A stretch of 64,000 nucleotides of DNA, taken from assembly GCA_019843655.1 (NCBI GenBank), contig JACDQD010000119.1:18946-82945 (forward strand). The letters are read 5' to 3'. The notes under the pieces were generated by a model, which saw nothing but the letters and a program-made list of their open reading frames with translations, ran no database searches and was not told the origin of the DNA. The position numbers were made by a program, and so were the translations under genes. Origin of the DNA: Lethocerus indicus (lineage: Eukaryota; Arthropoda; Insecta; Hemiptera; Belostomatidae). Shown here one piece after another: positions 24,501-37,600 of the stretch; the first letter of the stretch is position 1; the number at the start of each line of letters is the position of its first letter.

Positions 24501-26113
24501 CGCGAAATTTTTCTAAAATAATATACGGTAAAAATTTATTATAGGGGCTACGTCGGCGTGGCTTCATACTAGGGGTAGTTTATGTCTCTAACGCTTTAAA
24601 AAAAATAAATAAATAACCCGCCTAATTAGAAAGGAATGGTCGAAATAAAAAGTGCGATTTAATAAAGTTACGCGATTGCGAAAACAACGTATCCGACCCC
24701 GATTGGCGACGACATCGTTTTCGACCGATAGCCTTCGTAGCCCCCCCGTCGTAAATTTCGACCGAAATATACGATTTACGCACGAATCTCGGTTCTTTTG
24801 AGTAATCAATTAAGGTTTCAGAGACGATTAGTTGTACGGGGGTCGCAAAGAAATGTTGCTGGATGAAAAAAGGTCTTCGAGTCGAAACGACTACGTCGTA
24901 GCCAACCCTGGACCGACTAAGGCCGTATTTTTTTGTCAGAACGCAGCTCGTCGAGTTCAATCCGAATTTTCGCACTACCTATGGAAATTTTGAAAAAAGC
25001 CAAAATTTAACCCTTTCAGTGCCGAGCGTTTAACAGCGCCTCATTCTTCGCACTGCGAGAGAGCTACATCTCGAAACGAATTTTGAAAAAATGATCGAAT
25101 TTCATTTGCAAAAGAATTTAGAGACCGGTTTGGGGGCGCGCGACTTTTTACAAATTTTGCCCGATCGATAACGGTGGAAATTCGACACCGAACGAATTCT
25201 CCTAGCGCCGAAGTCGAAATAATTTATGCCCTTTATGAAGAACACGTTATTTTAAACAGCGTTTGTGAAAACCGCGACGACGCTTTCCGTACCGTCTTTT
25301 CGCAAAAAAAGCTGCGCCCTTTACGGATGCGGACCGGGGCGGAATCGGTACCGAGTTATTGACCGAAAACTACGGGGTGACTTGATCGAAATAAGCGCCG
25401 AAAGCGATACGGTGTGGGAACCTTTTGGAGAATTTCGCCCCGAAGTTACTGCAACAGACGATATCGTAATTTGTACGAGCTTTTAAAGCTTTTAACGAGC
25501 GTCTTTCAAAACCCCCCCCCCCCGTTATATTTGTCGAATTCGGCCTGTTATCTGAGCGTAGGCACTAAAAGGGTTATTGAGGGAGAGAAGAGGGATTGAA
25601 GCGTCAAGGGTGGGGGGCCCTGTTTCGGAAGATTGGGGGTACTATATAAATAGAAAAGTGATAGAAAGTACAGGGAGGGGCAACATATTCTCAGGTAATG
25701 AACAGTACAATGGATGACAGTTGGTGAGCGAACCTGACACCGCGTAACCTCCCACCTATCGACCGCTTTCCGTATATCGATACACGATCTCCAATTCGAT
25801 ATATACCGTATAATAACGAGGAATTTTTGCGGAAATAACGAGAAAAATATTGTACGCCTCGTCTACAAACGGTGGATTCGTCTGGATATTGTCCAAATCC
25901 GGGATTTTTTACGGATCTGGGACTCGTTCGATATATCGGACGGGTTCGATATATCGATATACGAGGTCGTTTAGGGGGGGGGGAGGACCATCACTAGATT
26001 TGGGGTAAAATGAACGGGTTTGTAAATATATGTTTGAGACTCACTTCGACCAGAGGATAAGTGTGGACGACCTTTTTCACTTCTTCCTCTCTCTTCGTAT
26101 CGCCTTCGGCCAT
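21357..26113 (-). CDS. DNAL4: Dynein light chain 4, axonemal (DNAL4)
   Basis: LC8-family light chain of ciliary outer-arm dynein. Three minus-strand exons join in phase 0: 26045-26113 (MAEGDTKREEE..., ending HTYPLVE before GTGAGT), 24138-24221 (NCDMGEEMRTEAIELIVTAC, ending ASNNE before GTGAGG) and 21357-21521 (MAARTIKDNLDKKFGPSW to ICIWKCC and TAG). The product is 105 residues, the usual length of DNAL4. The signature KKFGPSWHAVVGEGFGFD is the LC8 dimer-strand and cargo-groove region, and the PLV...MxEEMRxEAxEL stretch separates it from cytoplasmic DYNLL. Intron 2 carries a TTAA-flanked element. The gene starts 2 kb from UBE4A in divergent orientation. Presence implies the organism builds motile cilia or flagella, for instance in sperm. 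Confidence 0.96.
21641..21990. repeat. Duplicated flank of TTAA element, copy A
   Basis: About 350 bases beginning ACTTTCCGGTAGGATAG, with a G-run after TTAATACCG, that are repeated nearly exactly at 29181-29542. The shared sequence continues into the adjoining TTAA element, so the two were copied together. Confidence 0.85.
21995..22710. mobile_element. PiggyBac-like TTAA element, copy A (716 bp), in DNAL4 intron 2
   Basis: Bounded by TTAA (21991-21994 and 22711-22714). Ends are CCCTTTGCACTCGA and, at the right, TCGAGCGCAAAGGG, an inverted repeat of about 14 bp with one mismatch. TTAA target duplication plus CCC...GGG ends are the hallmark of the piggyBac superfamily. On the minus strand the interior shows acidic, Ser/Asp-rich broken frames that could be the remains of a transposase N-terminus, but no catalytic domain is present. 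Confidence 0.8.
24138..24221 (-). CDS. DNAL4: DNAL4 exon 2
   Basis: Acceptor TTTGGTGCAG, 28 codons in phase 0, donor GAG|GTGAGG. Encodes NCDMGEEMRTEAIELIVTAC and EKFASNNE, aligned with MPEEMRVETMELCVTACEK in the vertebrate protein. Confidence 0.96.
25011..25573. mobile_element. PiggyBac-like TTAA element (563 bp) in DNAL4 intron 1
   Basis: Left end TTAA then CCCTTTCAGTGCCGAGCG; right end CTGAGCGTAGGCACTAAAAGGG then TTAT, i.e. inverted termini with a few differences and one decayed target copy. The interior contains short frames on the plus strand with no recognised domain. It is a different subfamily from the element at 21995. Confidence 0.6.
26045..26113 (-). CDS. DNAL4: DNAL4 exon 1 (start codon)
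   Basis: ATG at 26113 in context AAATATGG; 23 codons with a charged head (KREEEVKK) and HTYPLV, equivalent to QTFPLV in vertebrates; donor GAA|GTGAGT. Confidence 0.95.
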
Positions 26114-26574
26114 ATTTTATAACCGGTAAATCGTCAATCGACGATTATATTGAGGGGGGGAAAAAACGATCGGGGATCGACGAGAAGAGGATCGTCGATC
26201 GTTAGAAAAACGACTGGATTCGGGATCGGGCGTAACCCGAGCAACGTAGATCGGCCGACGGCCAATTAATGGAGCGTACGCGTACCGAATACGGCATCCT
26301 ATCGGCGTTTTTCACCAAAAAAAAAGAAAAAAGAAGAGAATTCCGTTCCCCGCCGATCACGAAATGACCATTTTTCGAAACCGCTATCTATCTATCGTCG
26401 TCGGGCCCCGGCCGTCGCCTCTCCGACCGTCAGTCTGCCACCGGCCACGAAACGGACATCGATTTATGATTAGCCGAAAAACCGATTAACGTTTACGAAA
26501 ATTAACGATCGTTTTTTATAACGCCCTCCGCTAAATCGGATATATTTAAAATATCCTATTTAAAAGCGGCCGTT

Positions 26575-27600
26575 CGGAATTTTGTATAATGACGTGTATA
26601 CGAAACCCGATACGGATATACACGGAAACGTCGACAAATAAAACGTTGCTTTTTTTTAAACCCCCCGTTCAATATTAAATATTTAATCTATCGTATTTAA
26701 AAATGGGAGTCCGATTTTTTTTAATATCGACAAATATACAAAACCCGATTAAAACTACTTCAGTTTTGTATAATGACGGATATACGAAAACGTGGACAAA
26801 GTAATAAAACGTTGCTTTTTTTAAACCTCCGTTTAATATTAATTATTTAAACTATCGTATTTAAAAATGGGAGTCCGATTTTTATAATATGGACAAATAT
26901 AGAAAACCCGATTAAAACTACTTCAGTTTTGTATAATGACGGATATACGAAAATGTGGACAAAGTAATAAAACGATGCTTTTTTTAAACCTCCGTTTAAT
27001 ATTAAATAGTTAAACTATCGTATTTAAAAGTGGGAGTCCGATTTTTTTTTAATATCGACAAATATGTAAAACCCGATTAAAACTACTTCAGTTTTGTACA
27101 ATGACGGATATACGAAACCCAATGACGGATATACGAAAACGTCGACAAAGTAATAAAACGTTGATTTTTTTAAACCTCCGTTTAATATCAAACATTTAAA
27201 CTATCGTATTTAATAAATGGGAGTCTGATTTTTTTCAATATCGACGAATATACAAAACCCGATTAAAACGAAACGGTTTACATTCGTTTCATAATATTAT
27301 ATTTTTATGAAAATCGTTTTCAATAATTCTTCCTTCAGTTTTGTATAATGACGGATATACGAAAATGTCGACAAAATAATAAAACGTTGCTTTTTTTTTT
27401 TAAACCTCCGTTTAATATTAATTATTTAAAGTATCGTATTTAAAAATGGGAGTCTGATTTTTTTTTAATATCGACGAATTAAAACGAAACGGTATACGTC
27501 GAAAAAGTAATAGAACGGTTTTTTCTATTAATACGCGTTCTTTACATTCGTTTCATAATATTATATTTTTATGAAAATCGTTTCGAATAATTGTTCCCTT
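26575..27600. repeat. ~165-bp tandem array between DNAL4 and UBE4A
   Basis: Recurring CAGTTTTGTATAATGACGGA at 26761, 26923, 27089 and 27336 gives steps of 162, 166 and 247 bases. Units also contain AAACCTCCGTTTAATATTAA and CGTATTTAAAAATGGGAGTC. The array fills about half of the 2-kb divergent intergenic region. Confidence 0.9.
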
Positions 27601-28112
27601 CAATAGCGGCCGACTTCGATTTCGGTCCCTGTTTTATATACTGCAGTATAACGAATTGAAATTTTCCGCGATAATATTTTCCGGGCAGTGCGAAAAATTC
27701 GCCGTATTTTTTTTATAATCGAAATAAACAGCCCGAATATTATTCGTCGGTCTTATTAATTTTCGAACGTTATACAGCAGGTTACAATTATTGTTGGGGG
27801 CTAGTGGACTAGTGGACGGACCGTGATTCAACCGTTCTGGTATTGGCCTTATTATTATTATTATTATTATCGTTTCTGACAGTAATGGGCGTCGCCGATT
27901 TACCATTTCCGAGTAGTACTTTGGCCGGGACCGGACTGTCGACGGGTCGAAGGTAAAAAGTTACAGATTTAAGAGGCGGTTGGGGGGGGAGGGCCCCTAT
28001 TATCATCCCCAAGGAGGAAATTCGACGAGATCCGTTTGAAAATGTGAAACGTGGAATTTCTCAGTTGGTACCGTGTTTTTTCGTTTTTTTTTCTTTTTAT
28101 CTATCGACGAAA

Positions 28113-28674
28113 ATGTCCGATCAGAGCTCGAATCCGTTCTTCGGCCTGTTCACGGTGGGCGTCCGAGGGACGCGGCGCAGCAGAGGCGCAGGTGTCCGAG
28201 GGACGCGGCGCCGCAGAGGCGCAGCCGGTCAGCGACGACGTCCTCCTCGTCGACAGGCTGGCCGAAGACGTCTTCAATATAACGATCAGCCGCGACAACG
28301 AATCGGTGAAGAGCGGCCGCGTCCACCAACTGGTCTACCTCGAGGACGCTTCGGCGCTGGCGACGGCGCCGCCGTTCATCGACCTCTTCACGCTGAAAGC
28401 GGCCCTCTTCGAACGGATCCTGCTCGAAGACCCGTCCGACCCCCGCCACCTCGTCGCCGTCGCCGCCGCCGGCAAGAGGGCGAAAGCGGCTACGCCCGAT
28501 TCGCACGCCCTCCAGAACCGCTCGATGCTCTACCTGTTCGAGTGCTACAAACGGCTGAAAGGCGTCAAACCGCAGTCGGACACCGTCAAGCAGATCGCCA
28601 GCTACGTCGTCGAGAATGCGGCCACCGCTCTCAGAGAGCCGGCGCTATTCGACCACCAGCATGTACACAAACAG
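28113..28674 (+). CDS. UBE4A: UBE4A exon 1 region, with frame switch near the start
   Basis: ATG at 28113 (GAAAATGTCC) gives [14 protein letters not shown], like the SSNPFAALFG start of the family. From about 28159 the coding frame is shifted by one ([15 protein letters not shown] onward to HVHKQ, donor CAG|GTAATT at 28675). Between them lies a 33-base direct duplication (28159-28191 and 28192-28224). Either a 70-base intron GTGGGC...GCGCAG (28155-28224) is removed, which joins the frames cleanly, or one base is wrong and the repeat encodes two copies of [10 protein letters not shown]. Confidence 0.8.
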
Positions 28675-31600
28675 GTAATTACACCTTCCTCTCTCTCTCT
28701 CTCGAATTTTTGACGTATATTCGATCTCCCGATGTACGCACGGCCCGGTGACGTTACACTAGCTTATATAACACACAACTAATATTACAGTTTACCTCTT
28801 ATTAGTTATGTGGGAAAAAAACCACTGTTTACGTCTGGTGCGATTACGCCAATTTTATTACCAGCAACTCGTACCGGACGTATTATCATTCGTCTCTTTT
28901 ATTATGGAATCGATCGATGTATCCGTAAAGTATAATCGAAAATAATCTAACGGTTCTTTTATATCGTCGGAAATTCGAGGTGAAATATCTGTAGGAGACG
29001 GAATATTATCCGTTCAGAAACATCTATCCATGTCATTTTCAGTCGAATCCGCGCTCCGTCTCTTCTACACTTTCTCCCGTATCACTTTCGGATCCCTCGA
29101 TATCACTTTCAATTCTCGTATAACGGGAAATATATCGCTATCGTTAGAATCTGATTCATAGCTCTAGGAACTTGTATTATCGATACTTTCCGGTAGGATT
29201 GCTTAATACCGTGGGGGGGGGGGAAGGACCTCGGTTTATTACTCGGGTTTTAAACAGTATCGAGTCGATCCTGCCGAAAATTGGATTCGTTCAAAATATA
29301 CGCATTGTCGTACAAATCTAGCAGGGCGAGATTTTCCGTTTAAGCTATTTTATAGAACGGGCAACAGCGATGAGAATGAAAAGGGTCACAAAATAATTCA
29401 AATGTTTATAAATAAAAAGATATTTACGGGGCGCCGGAAAGTGATGTCGCTTCTCCGTACGTGACAATATCCGTTTTTTATTTATAAGTCGATGTAAACG
29501 ATATTTTAATGTTGGAGCGACTTGTTTACTCGTAAATAATTTTTAACCCTTTGCACTCGAAGTTATTTTTTCCGTTCATATTACACCGGCAACTCGTACC
29601 GGACATATTATCATTGTGTGGAATCGATCGATGTATCCGTAAAGTATAATCGAAAAAAATCTAACGGTTCGGAAATTTGTGGTCCGGCACATTTCGAGGC
29701 GAAATATCGAAATCCGTCTGATTATCCACTTTCGAAACATCTATCCGTTCGTCATTTTCAGTCGAATCCGCTCTGTCTTCTACATTTTCTCCCGTATCAC
29801 TTTCGGATCCGTCGATATCACTTTCAATTCTCGCTGTACGTATAACGGGAAATATATCGCTATCGTTAGAATCGTAGCTCAGTTCGATATTCTCGCGTTA
29901 TCGCACGGCTAAGAGCGTCTATATTATTTACATTATGTTCGCTATAAACTTCAAATTCTAATCTCGTCGCTACTACTGCTGTGTCGATATCGCTGTAATT
30001 TTCACAAATTTTTCTTCTATTCGCCGTATCGGGGATATAAAAATACGAATTCGAAATATAAAAACGACGGATAAACTCGAATCCGATACACACTCTACTC
30101 CGAGTGCTGAATTGCGGAATATCGCTCAAACCTCGGATTTTCCGCCTTTTTTATCGAGAGCATAATAATCGGCAAGCCGTCATTTGTCACCGAAAGTGGG
30201 AAATATCCTATAAATAATTGTGTTAAAAACTGAAAATTATTCGCATCGTCTCCTCGAGCGGAGCCCTCCTCCATTGTAAAGGGTTTAATATCGGCCCGTT
30301 TTTTTTTTATTTTCGTTTTTAGGTGATAGATCTGTTCGAAATCGAAGAGGACAATATGGGCTGGCTGACAGAATTCCTGAACGAAATTGTAAAAACTGTC
30401 CTGTCCGAAGACGACAAGGAGATGCTGCGACAGGCTTTCAAACCGGTACTGATTCTGATACACAAGTCGTTTACGAGAGCGACGGTGATGACGTTTCCGA
30501 GATTGCACTTTTCCGTTCTCGGCTATTTCGCCAGCAATCAACATTTGGCGGAGGTAAAATAAACCGTACGACGAATCGGTATCGCGTCCGTTCAATTTGT
30601 TAGCCGTAAGCGGTACGATTGGAGATATAAGCGCTCTCGTCAATCACGAAAAGCGCATATATAGGCCATTGGCACGCTCGAAATAGTATTTAAAATTATT
30701 TACGTTATATTTATAAATTCTATATGTTTGTGCGAGATTATTTAGGCCGCAAAAATTCGTAATTAATAACCGTAATGCCTGAAAATATTTAAGTTCTCAT
30801 CGAATACATTATGTCGAAAATACTGTTTAAAATATTTTTTTTAAGTTAGATATCGTGCTCGGGCGGCGATAATTTATATAATTTAATAATTTCGAAAATT
30901 TCCAGGTTCTGGTAGATTACATCATGCCCGAAAACCCGTACGACGGTCTGTGCTACGCCGACACGTTGCTCGGCGCCATGTTGAATCTTTCCTGCCTTCC
31001 GAAGATGGTCGAAGGTCTGGTCGAATATTTCGAAAAACCGCTCGACGGTGTAAGTACTCGTCATATTATTATAATGCGAATATAAGATACGATTTACCCT
31101 ATTTGACTAGTACAAGTGCTTGTAGTCGATATATAGTGATGTCGTTTACACACATCTTCTATCATTTATGTTATCGAAGCGTTTCTCCACTTTCGTTCAG
31201 TATAGTCTATATTAAATGAACATTTAATTAAATTTTGGCTCTGAAGACGTCGAAGAAGGATTTTGAGCATTTTAACTTTTACGAATTTAAACTCGGCTAA
31301 TGTGCATCCGGGAATATCGATTAAGTTCGGGCCAAAAATGGTGTCAACGAACTGTTCTTTCGTTCATTCAAAACATTCAAGAAACCGCTCAGAACCGCCT
31401 TCAGAGATTTAATCGGATCTAGATTTGGGTCCCGTCGGCAAAAATGTATTGCCGGTCAGTGACAAAAAAAAGAATTGTACCGTAGGCTTCTGAAATGTTT
31501 ATTGCGCGCCGACTATTCGTCGTGCGTACCAAAAAATGCACGACATAAGTAAGGGTGCACACACAACCGAAGATGAGAAGAAACCGCAATTATTTATTAT

Positions 31601-34600
31601 ACCTGTGTGTGTGTGTGGTCTGCGAGGGGTTGGAATACCGTAGGTCCGTGATATCTCCTCTCTCGCTGCCGGTTTGGTCTTTTGCTAGACCCGGGGGGGG
31701 GGGGGGGTTTGTCGACCGCTCGCCCCATCTTCAGTAGCGCCCTGTGTGTCAGTAGTCACCGTTAGCACTTGTCATCACCTCACCGCACTGTCACTTGTGA
31801 AAGTACTGACGGTACATGTGAAAGTGCAGTGAGGATGCCCCAAAAACATCCAAAGTGCCGGCACAGTGACTACTGAAGACACAGGCGCTACTGAAGATGG
31901 GGCGAAGCGGCCGACAAACCCCGGTCTAGCAAAAGACCGAACATACGAACCTACAAAAAATGAAAACCTTTTATTTTCACAATTGAATCACAATATGATA
32001 AAGCTTCGGCCATTCAACAATAACTATATATCGGGTCGACAACTAAGTAATTGTCGAATTCATCGCAGCGAGTGGGCGTTGTACATATTTTTAAGTACGT
32101 CAACACCAATGCACGGATAAGATTCTTCGATACGTTATTATTCGGTCCTTTCTGAAAAATTCGGTATCGAAATTACATCGACCGGTTGAATTGTGTGAAC
32201 CGAAGTGAGCGTTTCCGTCGCATTTCGCTTTTTTATTTCCGCAAAGGCGTTAACGCCTCGCACGGGCTCATAAAAAGTTGTACGCCGTTTACGGTGACGA
32301 AGCGTTAAAAGAACGGCAGTGTTAGCGGTACTGCGGTCGGCGAAATTCCGGTCGGTGGGGGATTTTTCGTTAAAAGACGAGGAGCTGTCGAGGAGGACGT
32401 CCCTAGTGGAGGAGGTCGACGATGACCCCCCGAATAAAGGCCATTATCGATTCGAATCGCCGTAGTTCAACACTGGGACATTGCGGAGAAGCCGAATGTA
32501 TCTTATCAGTGCATTCGAAACCATCTACGGGGCTTATCTGTGCAAAGAAAGGTTGGCGAAATTCCGGTCAGTGGGGGATTTTTCGTTAAAAGACGAGGAG
32601 CTGTCGAGGAGGACGTCCCTGGTGGAGGAGGTCGACGATGACCGAATAAAGGCGAGTCGGCCGCTCGCCATCTTCAGTAGCGCTATGTCAGTCACTGTTG
32701 GGGCACTTTGGATGTTTTTTGCGCATCCTCACTGCACTGCACTGTCACTTTCACATGTACTGTAGTGTTTGTCAGTATGTCGTTTATATATATGTGTTCT
32801 GTTATTGTTATTGGGGGGGGATTGTGTTTGTCTTCGGATTTTGTTAATCCGTTTTCAAAGCGTGAGTCAGATTGTCGGAAGGGGATGGTGTGATCCTTTA
32901 ACACGTTGAGTGCCGTCTCAGTCATCGGTGACTGACAGTGTAAAGTATGATATAAAACTAAAAAATTTACATCGTTTTAAGTTGTTATCTAAAATTTATT
33001 TGAAGTCGACTCAATTTTTATTTAATACGGGATTTTATAATTAACGTATTTAAACGTTTTTTTCAGAAAAGTTTAACGGATTTGATTAAAACGGGGTAAA
33101 CATAAAAACGGTTGTCGCTCGCAAGTATCACAAGATGTTACAACTTGTTTCGTAAAATTTCTCGCTTTTTTTCTGCGACACCGCGCCGCATTTTAGTCAT
33201 ACGTTTGAACACTCGCATCGAGTAAATTTTAATACGCTAGCAGTGCGCTTCGCATCGCTGTACCTTATAAAATCGCACTCAACGCGTTAATAGGATTATG
33301 GGGGCAAATATGGCGTCACTCGGGGAATTAATTTTCTCGTTTATAATTTTGTTTTTCTTAGTTGCGACTGTAAATAAATAAAAACAGACTTTCCCGCCGT
33401 TATAATATATTGATAGGATCGTTGTTTTTAAAATCCGACAGGCAATGAGCGCTCTGGAGGGTAATCTGTGGACAGCTACGAGCGATCTGTGCGATCGTAT
33501 ATACGGTCTGATCGAGCAGTTGATTCGCGGCAGTCACAACGTCCGATTGAGAATGCGACTTTTGACTTGGTTGGGCAACTGTCTCGATTATAACTTGCCG
33601 CGCGGTCGGCTCTGGGCGACGACCAACCTCGGCCTGCCCGGCGACGTCAGCTACGTCAGCGACGGTTTCGCCGTCAACCTGGCGTCGGTGCTGCTCAGGC
33701 TGTGCCGGCCTTTCATATCGCCCGAGCCCGAAGCCAGGCGCAAGATACTCAACATCGACCCGACATATTCGGCGGCATGCGTAAGTCTCAGTCGCATTCA
33801 CCCTGTGCCAAATCTGCAGCTCATTTTTTCATCATTCACGATTAATAAGAATGTCCGATTCGGGATTCTGTATCATTTCCGCAACTCGGATGTCTTCGCA
33901 TTTTTTTAATTATGCGGTGTATAACATTATTCGTACAAGAATTAATTAAGGACGAATAAAAAAGCGATTATTTATTTATTAATCGCCGATCTCTACAACG
34001 ACATTGCTATCGATCTTTTCCTGAAAGTCCCGAAGGAGACGTTGGACGTGTTCTTTAACGCCCGAAGAAAGGAAAAGGACTGATTAATAAGCGAGACTAT
34101 ACGTACGTATTATATTTGTAATAAATAAACTTACTAAGAAATTATACTTGTACGCGATATTTCGCGAATTATGTAATCGAATTCCCATTAAAATATATGG
34201 TAAATCGGTGATCAGTTAATGGACAAATTTGTATGGCGGACATAATCTTTGAACGTGATTGTAGGTGGGCGCCAACGAAATGGACAGTCGGGGCGTGCAC
34301 CTGCGCAGTCTGCAGACGGAGACGTGCCTGCAGCCGGTGGAGGCGGAGGAGGGGCCGGCGGCGACGAGGCCCGTCTCTGGACAGCCGTTCAATTTCATCA
34401 CGGAGATATTCCACCTGACGCACAGGGCGTTGGACCTGAGCACGAGGGTGCTGCTCGAGAGGACCCAACAGCTGTACCAGGAGATTGGCAGGCTGCAGCA
34501 GGCGCTGACCGATGCGCAGACCCATGTACAGCCGAGACCGGACGTCATCGAGGCGTACAGGGAACGCATGGAAATGGAAATGTCCAGGTCTGCCATCGAC

Positions 34601-37600
34601 ACGTCGCATGCTTGCCTCTAATTATAATTCGAAAACAACTAATCGTTGTTCTTGTTGTGTTGTCTTCCGCTTCGATTCAGTCCGTGTAGGTCGATGAAAA
34701 TAGCTGACGGAGTAAGTTCTTGAAATTATTATATCCGGGCCGAGCCGATTATGTATCGGGTCGACAACTAAGTAATCGCGGAATTCACCGACAAGTGGCG
34801 TTGTACATATTTTTAAGTACGTCAACATCTCGGTTTCGAATGCGCGTATAAGATACATTCAGCTTCTCTGCAATGTCCCTTGTTCCGAATCGCTCAATTT
34901 GACTCAATAACGGCCTTTATTCGGGGGTTCATCGTCGACCTCCTCCACTAGGGACGTCCTCCTCGACAGCTCCTCGTCTTTCAACGAAAAATCCCCCACA
35001 GACCGGAATTTCGCCAACTTTTCTTTGCACAGATAAGCCGTAGATGGTTTCGAATGCACTGATAAGATAGATTCAGCTTCTCTGCAATGTCCCAATGTTG
35101 AACTACGGCGATTTGACTCAATAATGGCCTTTATTCGGGGGTCATCGTCGACCTCCTCCACTAGGGACGTCCTCCTGGACAGCTCCTCGTCTTTTAACAA
35201 AAAATCCCCCAACCAGAATTTCGCTAACCGGTACCGACACTGACGTTCTTTTAAAGCTTCATCACCGTACACGGCGTACAACTTTTTATGAGCCCGTGCG
35301 AGGCGTTAACACCTTTGCGAAAATAAAATAGCAGAATGGAAACACTCATTTCGGTTCACCGTGTTTTAGCTTTTTATACACACACACACACACACACACA
35401 ATTCGACCGGTCAACGTAATTTTTATACCGAATGATTCAGAAAGGACCGAATAATAACGTATCGAAGGATCTTATCTGTGCAAAGATGTACTTAAAAATA
35501 TGTACAACGCCGCGTGTCGGTGAATTCCGCAATTACTCAGTTGTCAGCCCAATATATTCACCTTCACCTTTATGTATTCTAATGTCCACGTACGAACAGA
35601 AAATTTTCTATATATGAAATTGAATCATGCTAGTTTAAGAGGCCAATTTAGAAAAAAAAATTAACTGAAATAAGGATTCGGAATATTTTATAGTTGTCGA
35701 ATATTCTGTAATTTAATCCGTCCGTAACTTCCCGACGGTTATATTATACGATGTATGTTTGCGCTCATTTATTGTTCTTGTTTTTTTTCCGATCGCTACT
35801 AGGTACCTGTGCATGAGATGCGCCCTACTGGAACCGACAATGTTGAAATTGCTCGGCCACTTTGAAGTGGCGACGGCGATTTGGATCGTTCAAGTGATAT
35901 TGGACCCGGCCGTCGAAGGGAGGACGAGCTATTCGCCGCGCGACTTCCGGCAACTCACTTTCCCGCTATCGGAAATATCACCGCCGACTCTCAAGTCAGT
36001 TTCCTTCTCTACCTTCTCCAATTTATATATATATTAAGTTCACAGCGCGTCTCACCGTCTGTTACCGTTTTGCGAAAATAGTTTGGCCCGCGGCTGCGCT
36101 TTTTGTATTTTATTTACCGATATTCTCTTATATACCGAATTGTACTTTCGGTAATTGTATTAAGTTATATTCGGCGTGTTGTACATTAGGTTTGGGGAAA
36201 AAAGTTATCCGTTATTCGGTCGCTGGATGGAATTATTTTAGCGACTGAATTACTTTACGTTAAAAAAAAAACCGCATTTCGCGGATGTTACCGTAATTAC
36301 CGGGCGATTGTCATCAGCTCTCATCGTGCGGTCCTACTTTGAAATGTTTCCTGATTGAAATGCTCAACGGTGAGTCTCTGAAGTTTCCCGAATTTACTAA
36401 CACAAGTGGCGTTGTACATATTTTTTACGCCGACATCTTTGTCGACAGATAAGCTGTAGATGGTTTGAATGCAGGTATAAGATACGAGCTTCTCTGCAAT
36501 GTCCCTTCTGACGCCCTCCTCGAGACCGGAATTTCGCCAACCTTTCTTTGCACAGATAAGCCCCGTAGATGGTTTCGAATGCACTGATAAGATACATTCA
36601 GCTTCTCCGCAATGTCCCAGTGTTGAACTACGGCGATTTGACTCAATAATGGCCTTTATTCGGGGGGGTCATCGTCGACCTCCTCCACTAGGGACGTCCT
36701 CCTCGACAGCTCCTCGTCTTTTAACGAAAAAAACCCCCACCGACCGGAATTTCGCCAACCTTTCTTTGCACAGATAAGCCGTAGATGGTTTTGAATGCAC
36801 TGATAAGATACATTCAGCTTTTCTGCAATGTCCCAGTGTTGAACTACGGCGATTTGACTCAATAATGGCCTTTATTCGGGGGGTCATCGTCGACCTCCTC
36901 CACTAGGGACGTCCTCCTCGACAGCTCCTCGTCTTTTAACGAAAAATCCCCCACCGACCGGAATTTCGCCAACCTTTCTTTGCACAGATAAGCCGTAGAT
37001 GGTTTTGAATGCACTGATAAGATACATTCAGCTTCTCTGCAATGTCCCAGTGTTGAACTACGGCGATTTGACTCAATAATGGCCTTTATTCGGGGGGGTC
37101 ATCGTCGACCTCCTCCACTAGGGACGTCCTCCTCGACAGCTCCTCGTCTTTTAACGAAAAATCCCCCAACCAGAATTTCGCTAACCGGTACCGACACCGC
37201 CGTTCTTTTAAAGCTTCATCACCGTACACGGCGTACAACTTTTTATGAGCCCGCGAGGCATTAACACCTTTGCGAAAATAAAAAAGCGAAATGCGACAGA
37301 AACGCTCACTTCGGTTCACCGCGCTTTTTATATACACACACAATTCAACCGGTCGATGTAATTTTGATACCGAATGTTTCAGAATGGGCCAAATAATCAC
37401 TTATCGAAGCATCTTATCTGTGCAAAGATGTTGACGTATTTTTTTATTTTCGCAAAGGTGTTAACGCTTCGCAGGCTCATAAAAAGTTGTACGCCGTGTA
37501 CGCTGTGATGAAGCGTTAAAAGAACGGCAGTGTCGGTACTGCGGTTCGCGAAATTCCGGAGTCGGGGGATTTTTCATTAAAAGACGAGGAGCGCTCCGGA

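Noticed and set aside
24622..24975. 117-codon minus-strand frame in DNAL4 intron 1
   Set aside because: No recognisable family and no splice sites that connect it; could be a transposon relic but not supportable.
21357..26113. Cytoplasmic dynein light chain DYNLL
   Set aside because: The protein is 105 residues with the MxEEMRxEAxEL segment and KCC-type tail of DNAL4; DYNLL is 89 residues and differs there.
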